From contig NZ_BJYY01000023.1 of NCBI RefSeq assembly GCF_007991755.1, positions 1-58,141 on the forward strand: a DNA stretch of 58,141 bases, read 5' to 3'. Shown here piece after piece: positions 1-8,237 of this stretch. A model generated the notes under the pieces. That model did no database searches. It saw only the letters and a program-made list of their open reading frames with translations, and had not been told where the DNA came from. Source of the stretch: Cellulomonas aerilata. Its GTDB lineage: Bacteria > Actinomycetota > Actinomycetes > Actinomycetales > Cellulomonadaceae. The stretch's first letter is position 1; each line of letters starts with the position of its first letter. The position numbers and the translations under genes were made by a program.

Positions 1-161
1 CGCCGACCCCCGTCCCGACGCCCACACCCACGGAGCCCGCCGGGCCCGCCACACCCGGCCCCACCCCCACCACGGGCGCGCCCGGCACGCCGGCCGACGA
101 GCCGCGCACGGGCGAGGCTGTGCGGGGCAGCACCGCCGGCGCGGGGACGACCGCACCGTGA
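1..161 (+). CDS. C-terminal fragment of a Pro/Thr-rich protein (5' end outside window)
   Basis: An open frame enters from the left edge (first whole codon at base 3) and ends at a TGA at 159-161. The roughly 52 visible residues are almost entirely Pro, Thr, Ala and Gly with runs of PTPTP type, so they form a disordered tail and no domain is visible. The LCP protein at 21509-22741 ends in a similar tail, so a wall-associated or secreted protein is plausible, but the family cannot be told. A strong hairpin at 170-199 directly after the stop supports this being a real gene end. Confidence 0.5.
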   Translation, partial: PTPVPTPTPTEPAGPATPGPTPTTGAPGTPADEPRTGEAVRGSTAGAGTTAP

Positions 162-169
162 CGTCACCG

Positions 170-199
170 CCGGCGCTCCCGCTCACCCGGGAGCGCCGG
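170..199. terminator. Hairpin terminator between convergent genes
   Basis: Perfect 12-bp inverted repeat: arms 170-181 (CCGGCGCTCCCG) and 188-199, with a 6-nt loop. It sits 8 nt after the stop of the left-edge gene and 36 nt from the end of the convergent GtrA gene, so it could serve both strands. There is no U-tract, as is common in high-GC actinobacteria. Confidence 0.65.
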
Positions 200-234
200 G
201 TCGCGTCGACCGGCCGGCTCCGCGGCCGCCGGCC

Positions 235-735
235 TCAGGCGAAGACCCACCGCCGGTAGAGCACGTAGTTCGACGCCGTGGCCACCACGACGGCGACGCA
301 CTTCGCCGCCGCCGTGGGCAGCCCGAGACCGGCACCGACCTGCAGCACGAGCAGGGTCATGAGGAAGTTGCCCACGAGCAGCACGGCGTACCGGACGGAC
401 TGCACCCGCAGCCGCCCACCGGTCCCCGCCATCGACCGCCGGTTGAGCCCGAAGTTCACCAGCAGGCTGGCCCAGTACCCGACCGTCGCGGCGAGCCACA
501 CGGGTAGACCGGCGGGACCGGAGAGCAGCAGGAGCGAGCCCATGTCGACGACGAAGCTCAGACCGCCGATCACGAGGTAGTGCACCAGGGGGTGGCGCCA
601 CCAGGGTGCGCCGCGCCCGGCGGGCCCGGCCGGCGGCGCAGGGTCGGAGGGTGAACCCGACGCGGGGGCCACGGGCAGGGCGGCGGCTCCGGGCGGGGCG
701 GTCGACGCGTCGCGGCGCAGGTCACGGGGCCTCAC
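235..735 (-). CDS. GtrA family membrane protein
   Basis: This 166-residue protein matches the GtrA family, small membrane proteins thought to help move polyprenyl-phosphate-linked sugars across the membrane. A Pro/Ala-rich cytosolic N-terminus (about 1-48) precedes four hydrophobic segments near 52-71, 77-96, 116-136 and 144-160. The family's charged end motif (YRRWVF) is present at the C-terminus. The GTG start at 735 has AGGA about 8 nt upstream. It is divergent from the DPM1-like glycosyltransferase at 834, a frequent partner of GtrA proteins because such enzymes make the polyprenyl-phosphate sugar. The transported sugar is unknown. Confidence 0.85.
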   Translation of the reverse strand: MRPRDLRRDASTAPPGAAALPVAPASGSPSDPAPPAGPAGRGAPWWRHPLVHYLVIGGLSFVVDMGSLLLLSGPAGLPVWLAATVGYWASLLVNFGLNRRSMAGTGGRLRVQSVRYAVLLVGNFLMTLLVLQVGAGLGLPTAAAKCVAVVVATASNYVLYRRWVFA

Positions 736-820
736 CGCACGATCCTCGCTCCACCTCTCGGCGGCGCTCGACGACGCCCGCTCGGTCGCTCCGTCGTCCG
801 TCCGTCCGCCGGTGCCACGT

Positions 821-826
821 TAGGGT
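821..826 (+). promoter_or_regulatory. -10 element (TAGGGT) for the glycosyltransferase operon
   Basis: TAGGGT lies 7 nt before the ATG at 834, with no Shine-Dalgarno sequence between. Transcription would start at or next to the start codon, giving a leaderless mRNA. Confidence 0.5.
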
Positions 827-833
827 AACCGCC

Positions 834-1577
834 ATGCCCCGAGACCAGCGCCAGCGGGTCCTGGTCGTCATCCCCGCCTGGAACGAGCAGGACGCCCTGC
901 CCGGCGTCCTGCGCGAGGTGGCCGCGTCCGACCTCGGCGCCTCCGTCGTGGTGGTGAACGACGGCTCGACGGACGACACGACCGGTGTCGCCCGGGCGGC
1001 CGGCGTGGACGTGCTCGAGCTGCCCATGAACCTCGGCGTCGGCGGGGCGATGCGCGCCGGCTACCGCTACGCGCGGCGCTACGGGTTCGACGTCGTGGTC
1101 CAGCTCGACGCCGACGGCCAGCACGACCCGCGCGAGGTCCCCCTGCTCCTGGAAGCCCTGGACGCGACCGGGGCGGACCTGGTGATCGGCGCACGCTTCG
1201 CCGGGCGGGGCGACTACGCCGCGAACGGACCGCGCCGCTGGGCCATGCGCGCGCTGTCCGTGCTGCTGTCCCGGGTCACCCGGACCCCCCTGACGGACAC
1301 CACGAGCGGCTTCAAGGCGGCCGGTCCCCGGGCCGTCGCGCTGTTCGCCACGAACTACCCGGCCGAGTACCTCGGCGACACCGTCGAGTCGCTGGTCATC
1401 GCGGCGCGCGCGGGTCTGCGGGTGCGGCAGGTGAGCGTCGAGATGCGCCCGCGCGCGGCGGGACAGCCGTCGCACGGTCCGCTGAAGGCCGCCGTGTTCC
1501 TCGTGCGCGCCATGGTCGCGCTCGTGATGGCCCTGCTGCGCCCCAAGGCGGCACCGCTCGGAGGAGGGCTCACGTGA
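834..1577 (+). CDS. Glycosyltransferase family 2, DPM1/polyprenyl-phosphate type
   Basis: A 247-residue GT-A fold enzyme. The N-terminal strand VVIPAWNE (about 11-18), the nucleotide-binding NDGSTDD (42-48) and the metal-binding DADGQ (92-96) are all present. The family transfers a sugar from a nucleotide donor to polyprenyl phosphate or a related acceptor at the cytosolic membrane face. It has no C-terminal membrane anchor. The ATG at 834 is preferred over upstream in-frame starts because a -10 hexamer sits just before it and the GT2 domain begins there. Its stop overlaps the GTG of the DUF2304 gene (GTGA). This GT2-DUF2304 pairing, with a divergent GtrA gene, suggests a lipid-linked sugar supply module. 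Confidence 0.88.
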   Translation: MPRDQRQRVLVVIPAWNEQDALPGVLREVAASDLGASVVVVNDGSTDDTTGVARAAGVDVLELPMNLGVGGAMRAGYRYARRYGFDVVVQLDADGQHDPREVPLLLEALDATGADLVIGARFAGRGDYAANGPRRWAMRALSVLLSRVTRTPLTDTTSGFKAAGPRAVALFATNYPAEYLGDTVESLVIAARAGLRVRQVSVEMRPRAAGQPSHGPLKAAVFLVRAMVALVMALLRPKAAPLGGGLT

Positions 1578-2056
1578 GCGCCTACACGTTCGCGCTGCTG
1601 CTGTCCGTCGCGACCCTGGCGCTCATGGTCAACCTGCTGCGCACGCGGCGGATGCGGGAGAAGTACGCGCTGTGGTGGGCGCTGCTGGCGGTCGGCGTCA
1701 TCCTGCTCGCGCTCAACCCGCGCATCCTCGAGTGGGCGGCGGACGTCGTCGGCATCGTCGTCCCGACGAACCTCCTGTTCTTCGCCAGCGGGTTCGTCCT
1801 GCTGGCGGTCTGCGTCCAGTTCAGCACGGAGCTGTCCAGCCTCGAGGAGGACCGCCGCGTCCTCTGCGAGGAGGTCGCCATGGTCCGGCTCGAGCTGCGC
1901 CACCTGACGGAGCGGGTCGCCCGCCAGGAGGCCTCGGCCGGCGCGCCCGAGCCAGACCCCCACCCGCTCCCCGCGGCAGGCGGGCTCGTCCCGGCCGCGG
2001 CGCCTCCCGGCCCGCCCGACGACCTCCCGGACGGCACCGGACCGGCTCGGACGTGA
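1574..2056 (+). CDS. DUF2304 family membrane protein
   Basis: A 160-residue protein with three predicted membrane helices (about residues 2-20, 34-55 and 63-83), the DUF2304 layout. A charged, coiled-coil-like stretch (about 87-118, rich in Glu, Arg and Leu) and a Pro-rich tail follow. Function is not established; the family is usually encoded next to a polyprenyl-phosphate GT2, as here, and is thought to act with it at the membrane. The GTG start overlaps the upstream stop by 4 nt, and its own stop overlaps the GTG of the next gene, so the genes are translationally coupled. Confidence 0.85.
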   Translation: MSAYTFALLLSVATLALMVNLLRTRRMREKYALWWALLAVGVILLALNPRILEWAADVVGIVVPTNLLFFASGFVLLAVCVQFSTELSSLEEDRRVLCEEVAMVRLELRHLTERVARQEASAGAPEPDPHPLPAAGGLVPAAAPPGPPDDLPDGTGPART

Positions 2057-3723
2057 GCACCGCCGCCGCCGGCGCCGTCCGCCCGCCGCGCAGGCCGCGG
2101 GTGCGGGCCGGGACGCGCGGGCAGGCCGGGTCCCGGGGGCGGGCCGGTTCGTGGGGGCGGGCCGCGGGCCTGGTGCTCGCGTGGCTGCTGCTGTTCGGTC
2201 TGACCGCGACCTGGTCGCTGGGCACCCCCCTGTCCGCGTCGCCCGACGAGCCGGCCCACACGATCAAGGCGCTGGCCGTCGCGCGCGGTCAGCTGTCCGG
2301 CGACCTCGGGCCCGTGCCGGTGGACTGGACGGTCCCCGGCGCGCTCACCACCGTCCAGATCCCGTCGGGCTACGCCGCGGCGTCCGACACCTGCTACGCG
2401 CGGCAGCCCGACGAGAGCGCCGCCTGCCAGGCCCCGCTGCGCACCGACGCGGGCCCTCTCGTCGACGCGACCACGCCCGCCGGGCAGTACCCCCCGCTGT
2501 ACTACTGGCTCGTCGGCCTGCCGAGCCTCGTGCTCGCGCCCGACCGCGGCATGCACGCCATGCGGCTCGTGAGCGCGGCGGCCGCCTCCCTCATGATCGT
2601 GTGGGGCCTGCGCGCCCTGTGGGGCCGTGGCTCACCGCGGATCGCCGCGTGGAGCGCCGCCGTCGCGCTGACCCCGATGTCCCTGTTCCTCGCCGGGACC
2701 GTCAACCCCAACGGGCTCGAGATCGCCGCCGCGTTCAGTCTGTGGGCCGCCGGCCTCGCGCTGCTGTCGGGGCGGAGCACGCAGCCGTTGGGCTCGCGCT
2801 GGCTCCAGGTCGCCGTCTCCGCGGCGGTGCTCGTCAACATCCGTGCCCTGTCTGCCCTGTGGGCGGCGGTCGTCCTCGCGCTGTGCCTCCTGGCGGCGGA
2901 CCGGGGGGCGCTGCGGCGGGCCGTGGGCTCGAGGTGGGCCGTGCCCGCGGTCCTGGTGATGGTCGCCGCGTCGGCGGTTGGCGTCGCCTGGACCGTGCGG
3001 CACGGCGCCCTGCTCCACGGCGAGGACATCTGGCCGCAGTACCGGGACACCGGGCGCGCCCTGCGGGACATGCTGTGGGGCGGCGAGACGCTCTACCTGC
3101 AGATGATCGGCAACTTCGGCTGGTTCGACACCCCGTCGCCGCCGCTCACGGTCTACCTGTGGACCGGCGCCGTGGGTGCTGCGGGTGCGCTCGCGCTCGC
3201 CCTCCCCGGGGCGGTCCGGGGTCGGCTCGCGCTCGGAGTGCTCGTCGTCGGGGTGTGCGTCGGGCCGATGGTCGCGCAGCTCCCGAGCGTGGAGGACACC
3301 GGACTGGTCTGGCAGGGGCGCTACACGCTCCCCGTCGCCGTCGGCGTGCCCCTGCTCGCCGGTGCCCTGCTGACGGGCGCCCGCACCGAGGCGCTCACGC
3401 TGGCCCGACGCCTGGCCGGGGTGCTGCTGCCCCTGCTCGGCGTGGCGCACGTGCTGGCCTTCTACTGGGCGATGCGCCGGTACGGCGTCGGGGAGACCCG
3501 GGAGCTGCTCACCGAGCAGCCCACGTGGACCTCTCCGCTCGGCTACCTGCCCGCCGTGGGCCTGCACGCGGCGCTCGTGGTCGCGCTGGTGGCGCTGGCG
3601 CTGGTCACGAGCCGGAGGTCCGGCACGCCGCAGGACTCCCCCGAGCCGCAGCACCACGCCCGACCCGGGTCGCTGCCGCAGCCCGAGCCACAGCCCCAGC
3701 CCCAGCCCGAGCCGCTCCGATAG
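2053..3723 (+). CDS. DUF2142 family polytopic membrane protein (probable GT-C fold glycosyltransferase)
   Basis: A 556-residue integral membrane protein. After the first helix (about 37-55) comes SPDEPAH (63-69), the acidic extracellular-loop motif that marks DUF2142 and resembles the Asp/Glu site of GT-C enzymes. About ten hydrophobic segments follow. The C-terminal tail (about 530-556) is a short PEPQ-type repeat of no obvious function. GT-C relatives use polyprenyl-phosphate sugars made by enzymes such as the one at 834, which fits the gene order. The GTG start is set by the 4-nt overlap with the DUF2304 stop. Acceptor and sugar are unknown. Confidence 0.83.
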   Translation: MSTAAAGAVRPPRRPRVRAGTRGQAGSRGRAGSWGRAAGLVLAWLLLFGLTATWSLGTPLSASPDEPAHTIKALAVARGQLSGDLGPVPVDWTVPGALTTVQIPSGYAAASDTCYARQPDESAACQAPLRTDAGPLVDATTPAGQYPPLYYWLVGLPSLVLAPDRGMHAMRLVSAAAASLMIVWGLRALWGRGSPRIAAWSAAVALTPMSLFLAGTVNPNGLEIAAAFSLWAAGLALLSGRSTQPLGSRWLQVAVSAAVLVNIRALSALWAAVVLALCLLAADRGALRRAVGSRWAVPAVLVMVAASAVGVAWTVRHGALLHGEDIWPQYRDTGRALRDMLWGGETLYLQMIGNFGWFDTPSPPLTVYLWTGAVGAAGALALALPGAVRGRLALGVLVVGVCVGPMVAQLPSVEDTGLVWQGRYTLPVAVGVPLLAGALLTGARTEALTLARRLAGVLLPLLGVAHVLAFYWAMRRYGVGETRELLTEQPTWTSPLGYLPAVGLHAALVVALVALALVTSRRSGTPQDSPEPQHHARPGSLPQPEPQPQPQPEPLR

Positions 3724-3731
3724 GCCCCCCA

Positions 3732-4826
3732 TTGCGGATCACCCTCGACGCCACCCCGCTGCTCGGACCGCGCACCGGGATCGGGCGCTACGTCCACCAC
3801 CTCGTCGCCGAGCTGCCGGGAGCGCTCGCCCGCCGCGGCGCCGACGCCGAGGTGCGCGCGACCACGTGGACCGCGCGCGGCGGCGCCCTGCGCGACCTGC
3901 CGCCCGGCGTGCACCAGGTCGGCCCCCGCGTGCCGGCGCGTGCCCTGCGTGAGCTGTGGCGACGGGGCGGAGTGCCGCCCATCGAGGCGCTGGTGGGGCG
4001 CACGGACGTGTTCCACGGGACCAACTTCGTGTCCCCGCCGACCCGCCGTGCCGCCGAGGTCCTCACCGTGCACGACCTCACCTACCTCCACCACACCGCC
4101 ACGGTGGGCGCCGCCAGCCTCCTCTACCGCGAGCTGGTGCCCCGTGCGCTGGCCCGCGGGGCGCACGTCGTGACGCCGAGCCGCACGGTCGCGGCCGCCG
4201 TCGCCTCCGAGTACGGCCTCCCGGACGACCGGGTCACGGCGACGCCGCTCGGCGTGGACCCCGAGTGGTCCCGGGCACAGCCGCCCGCCGCGAGCTGGCT
4301 GGCCGGGCGCGGGCTGCCGGCGGACTACCTCGTCTTCGTGGGGTCGCTCGACCCGCGCAAGAACCTGCCGACGCTCCTGCGGGCCTACGAGGGCCTGCGG
4401 GCCGACGTCCCGGACGCCCCCGGGCTCGTGCTCGCCGGTCCCGCCGGGCGCGAGCAGGCCCTGGCGGCCGTGCCGGGCGTGCACCTGACGGGCTGGCTCG
4501 ACGACGCCGACCTCCGTCGCCTCGTCGCCGGTGCGCGCGCCCTGGTCCTGCCCTCGCTCGACGAGGGGTTCGGCCTGCCCGTGCTCGAGGCGCTGGCGTG
4601 CGGGCGCCCCGTCGTGGTCGCGGACATCCCGGCGCTGCGCGAGGTCGCCGGGGAGCACGCCGTCGGCGCACCACCCACCGACCCCGACGCCCTGGCGGAC
4701 GCGCTCGCGCGGGTCCTGGCGGCCGGCGACACCGCCGCGGACCGCGCCGCCCGCCGCGCCCGGGCGGCGACGTTCACCTGGGCGGCGTGCGCCGACGCCA
4801 CCCTCGACGCCTACGGGCTCGCGTGA
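3732..4826 (+). CDS. Glycosyltransferase family 4 (GT-B fold)
   Basis: A 364-residue GT-B enzyme. The N-terminal acceptor domain carries the glycine-rich GIGRYV segment, and the C-terminal donor domain has FVGSLDPRKN (about 201-210) and the EGFGLPVLEAL signature near 277-287, whose two Glu residues bind the nucleotide sugar. The family makes alpha-glycosidic bonds with retention, often with GDP-mannose or UDP/dTDP sugars. The start is taken as TTG 3732, 9 nt after the upstream stop, since the domain begins at once (RITLDATPL); no ATG or GTG fits as well. The stop overlaps the GTG of the next gene. It probably assembles a wall glycopolymer unit. Confidence 0.85.
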   Translation: MRITLDATPLLGPRTGIGRYVHHLVAELPGALARRGADAEVRATTWTARGGALRDLPPGVHQVGPRVPARALRELWRRGGVPPIEALVGRTDVFHGTNFVSPPTRRAAEVLTVHDLTYLHHTATVGAASLLYRELVPRALARGAHVVTPSRTVAAAVASEYGLPDDRVTATPLGVDPEWSRAQPPAASWLAGRGLPADYLVFVGSLDPRKNLPTLLRAYEGLRADVPDAPGLVLAGPAGREQALAAVPGVHLTGWLDDADLRRLVAGARALVLPSLDEGFGLPVLEALACGRPVVVADIPALREVAGEHAVGAPPTDPDALADALARVLAAGDTAADRAARRARAATFTWAACADATLDAYGLA

Positions 4827-5908
4827 GCGCGCCGGCGGCACGCCCCGCCGACGTGACGGTGGTGACGGTGACGTGGAACGCCGCCGACCTGGTCCTGGAC
4901 TGCCTCGCGGGGCTGGCGGCCCAGCGGCTCGGCGACCTCGCGATGGACGTCGTCGTCGTGGACAACGCCTCGACGGACGGCACGGCCGACCTGGTCGAGC
5001 AGACGTACCCCCAGGTGCGGGTGGTCCGAGGGGACGTCAACCGCGGGTTCGCCGGGGGCAACAACGTCGCGCTGCGCGAGGTCGCGACGCCGTTCGTGAT
5101 CCTGCTCAACAACGACGCCGTGCCCGGTCCCGACGCCGTCGCCGCCCTGGTCCGGGCGCTGCGCGCGGCACCGGCCGACGTCGCGGCGCTCACGGCGACC
5201 GTGCTGCTCGCGGACCGCTTCCGCCCGCCGACGGCGGACGACCCCGCCGCCGACCTCGTGCACGGCCCCGACGGCACGTGGGTCCGCGACCCGCGCGGGC
5301 CGGTGACGCTCGTGAACTCCACGGGGAACGTGCTGCGCACGGACGGCTACGGGGTCGACCGGGGCTGGCTGGCGGACGCCGCGCGGCACCGCCCCGAGCC
5401 GGACGTCTTCGGGTTCTGCGGCGCAGCGGCGATCCTGCGGACCTCGGCACTGGCCGACGTCGGGCTCTTCGACGAGGACTTCTTCCTCTACTACGAGGAC
5501 TCCGACCTCTCCTGGCGGCTGCGGCTCGCGGGCCACCGGGTCCAGCACTGCGCAGCTGCGGTCGTCCACCACGTCCACGCGGCGTCCACCGGCGAGGGCA
5601 GCCCGCTGTTCCGGTTCCACGACGGCCGCAACCGGCTGCTCATGCTCACCAAGGACGCCACGGCGGCCCGCGCCGCGCGCGCCGTCGGCCGGTACGTGCT
5701 GACGACGGCGTCGATCGCGGTCCGGCGGAGCCAGCCGTGGGACCACGTGCTGCTGCGGGGCCGCGTGCTCGGCTCCTACGCCCGCCTGCTCCCCGCCGCG
5801 CTGCGCCGCCGCAGGGCGATCGGGCGCGCCGCCCGCGTGCCCCGCCGCGAGGTGGAGCGGCTGCTCGTCGACCCGCCGTCCACGGCGACGGGCGGGTACC
5901 GGGCGTGA
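4823..5908 (+). CDS. Glycosyltransferase family 2, rhamnosyltransferase-like
   Basis: A 361-residue GT-A enzyme of the WbbL/RfbF rhamnosyltransferase type. It shows VVTVTWN at the start, DNASTDGT near 46-53, the donor motif NRGFAGGNN near 73-81, NNDAVPGP (metal site) near 95-102 and a late YYEDSDLSWR that holds the catalytic acidic residues. Its GTG overlaps the stop of the GT4 gene by 4 nt, and it is the last member of the tightly overlapping run from 834. The dTDP-glucose 4,6-dehydratase next door makes the precursor of dTDP-rhamnose, which fits a dTDP-sugar donor but does not prove it. Confidence 0.85.
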   Translation: MSAPAARPADVTVVTVTWNAADLVLDCLAGLAAQRLGDLAMDVVVVDNASTDGTADLVEQTYPQVRVVRGDVNRGFAGGNNVALREVATPFVILLNNDAVPGPDAVAALVRALRAAPADVAALTATVLLADRFRPPTADDPAADLVHGPDGTWVRDPRGPVTLVNSTGNVLRTDGYGVDRGWLADAARHRPEPDVFGFCGAAAILRTSALADVGLFDEDFFLYYEDSDLSWRLRLAGHRVQHCAAAVVHHVHAASTGEGSPLFRFHDGRNRLLMLTKDATAARAARAVGRYVLTTASIAVRRSQPWDHVLLRGRVLGSYARLLPAALRRRRAIGRAARVPRREVERLLVDPPSTATGGYRA

Positions 5909-5952
5909 CCGGGGCGGCCGGCCCGCGACCGGGCCGTGCAGCGGCACCCCGG

Positions 5953-6987
<1,035 letters not shown>

Positions 6988-7055
6988 GCCGCGCGGGCGG
7001 CGCACGGGCTGGGCGGCGGGCGCACCGGCGCAGGGGCCGCGCCCGGCGCCGGCCG

Positions 7056-8237
7056 TCAGCCCAGACCCGCCAGGAGGTCGGCGACGACGCGACGGTTGAC
7101 GGCCAGCCGGTCGGCCACCGGCCCCAGCAGGTCCCGCGGGTCCGCACGCCCCGGCGTGGGCAGCACGAGACCGGCGGCGTGCCGGGCGGACGCCGCGTCG
7201 TGCCCGGTGACCACGCGCGCGCGCAGGGGCGAGCCGTCGAAGAACGCGACCTTGGGGTCGGACATCGCCAGGACGCTCGGGATGCCCTGCGCCGCGGCGA
7301 GCAGCGCGGGGTGGAACCGCATGGACACCAGGGACCCGAACGCGGCAGACCAGCGGTACAGGTCGTAGGCGTCGAGGTGGCCGGCCGGCACGGTGACCCG
7401 GTCCCGCTGGTGGGCCGGCAGCCGCTCCACCGCGGTGCGGGCGACGACGTCGTCGTCGGAGTCGCCCGGGACGCCCTGCGAGCTCGACCACGCGGTGACC
7501 GGCCGGTCCCCGCTGCGCTCGAGCACGGCGGCGAGGAACCGGGCGGCCAGCAGGCCGCGGTCCGCCGACTCCCCCGGCACCACGTGGTCGCTGAGCACGA
7601 CGCCGACCGTCCCGGGGTCCGCCGGAGGTGCGGTCGGGCCGGCCCCCAGGTCCGCGCCGACCAGCTCCAGGGAGAAGTCGGTCCCGAGGTGCACGCGGGC
7701 GGGGTCGGCGCCGAGCTCGACGGCGCTCGCGCGGGAGCCCGCGTCGCGCACGAGGACGACGCTCGCCCGGGAGAGGACGCCGGCACCGAGCAGCCGGCGG
7801 CCGAACGCCGTGCGGAACACGCCGACGGTCTGGCCCAGCAGGGCGACCGACCCCGTGAGGTCGACCGCGCGGGCGAGCGAGTCCACGCGCGCCCACGGGC
7901 TGTACCCCTCGCGCAGGAACCCGCCGCCCTGGCTGATCACGAGGTCCGCGTCGGCCACGAACGCGCGGCCCGCCTCCCGGTCCCCGGCCGCCGGCTCGGC
8001 CCACCGGGTGCCGAGCAGGGCGTCGAGCGGCGGGGCGAGCCGCAGGTCCGGGTAGTGGTGCCCGACGGCGGCCCTGCCGTACGCGGCGTGCACGACGACC
8101 GCGCCGGGGGCGAGCTGCTCGACCATGCGCTGGGTCGCGATCGCGATCGCGGCGTCCCCGGCGTTCTGCAGCCAGCAGTCCGTCAGCAGGACGCGAGGAC
8201 CGCCTGCCGGCCAGCCCCGTGCGTGGTCCCAGATCAC
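7056..8237 (-). CDS. Polysaccharide pyruvyl transferase family protein (CsaB-like)
   Basis: A 393-residue protein of the polysaccharide pyruvyl transferase family, which adds a ketal-linked pyruvate from phosphoenolpyruvate to a sugar. The typical NAGDAAI stretch is at 25-31, and ISQGGGF at 101-107 matches the conserved glycine-rich segment. GVVLSDHV begins a second Rossmann-like half, as in GT-B-like pyruvyl transferases. The ATG overlaps the stop of the upstream glycosyltransferase (ATGA), so the three minus-strand genes form an operon. In other bacteria CsaB pyruvylates the wall polymer that SLH domains bind, and two triple-SLH proteins are encoded 7-13 kb away. The substrate is inferred, not shown. 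Confidence 0.82.
   Translation of the reverse strand: MIWDHARGWPAGGPRVLLTDCWLQNAGDAAIAIATQRMVEQLAPGAVVVHAAYGRAAVGHHYPDLRLAPPLDALLGTRWAEPAAGDREAGRAFVADADLVISQGGGFLREGYSPWARVDSLARAVDLTGSVALLGQTVGVFRTAFGRRLLGAGVLSRASVVLVRDAGSRASAVELGADPARVHLGTDFSLELVGADLGAGPTAPPADPGTVGVVLSDHVVPGESADRGLLAARFLAAVLERSGDRPVTAWSSSQGVPGDSDDDVVARTAVERLPAHQRDRVTVPAGHLDAYDLYRWSAAFGSLVSMRFHPALLAAAQGIPSVLAMSDPKVAFFDGSPLRARVVTGHDAASARHAAGLVLPTPGRADPRDLLGPVADRLAVNRRVVADLLAGLG

Noticed and set aside
4811-5947. Minus-strand 378-codon open frame opposite the GT2 gene
   Set aside because: It is the antisense of a clear glycosyltransferase. Open antisense frames are common at this GC content, and its composition is Arg/Gly/Ala without domains.
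7025-7052. Terminator between rfbB and the pyruvyl transferase gene
   Set aside because: The stem is only 7 bp with a 14-nt loop, no better than expected in this GC-rich gap.
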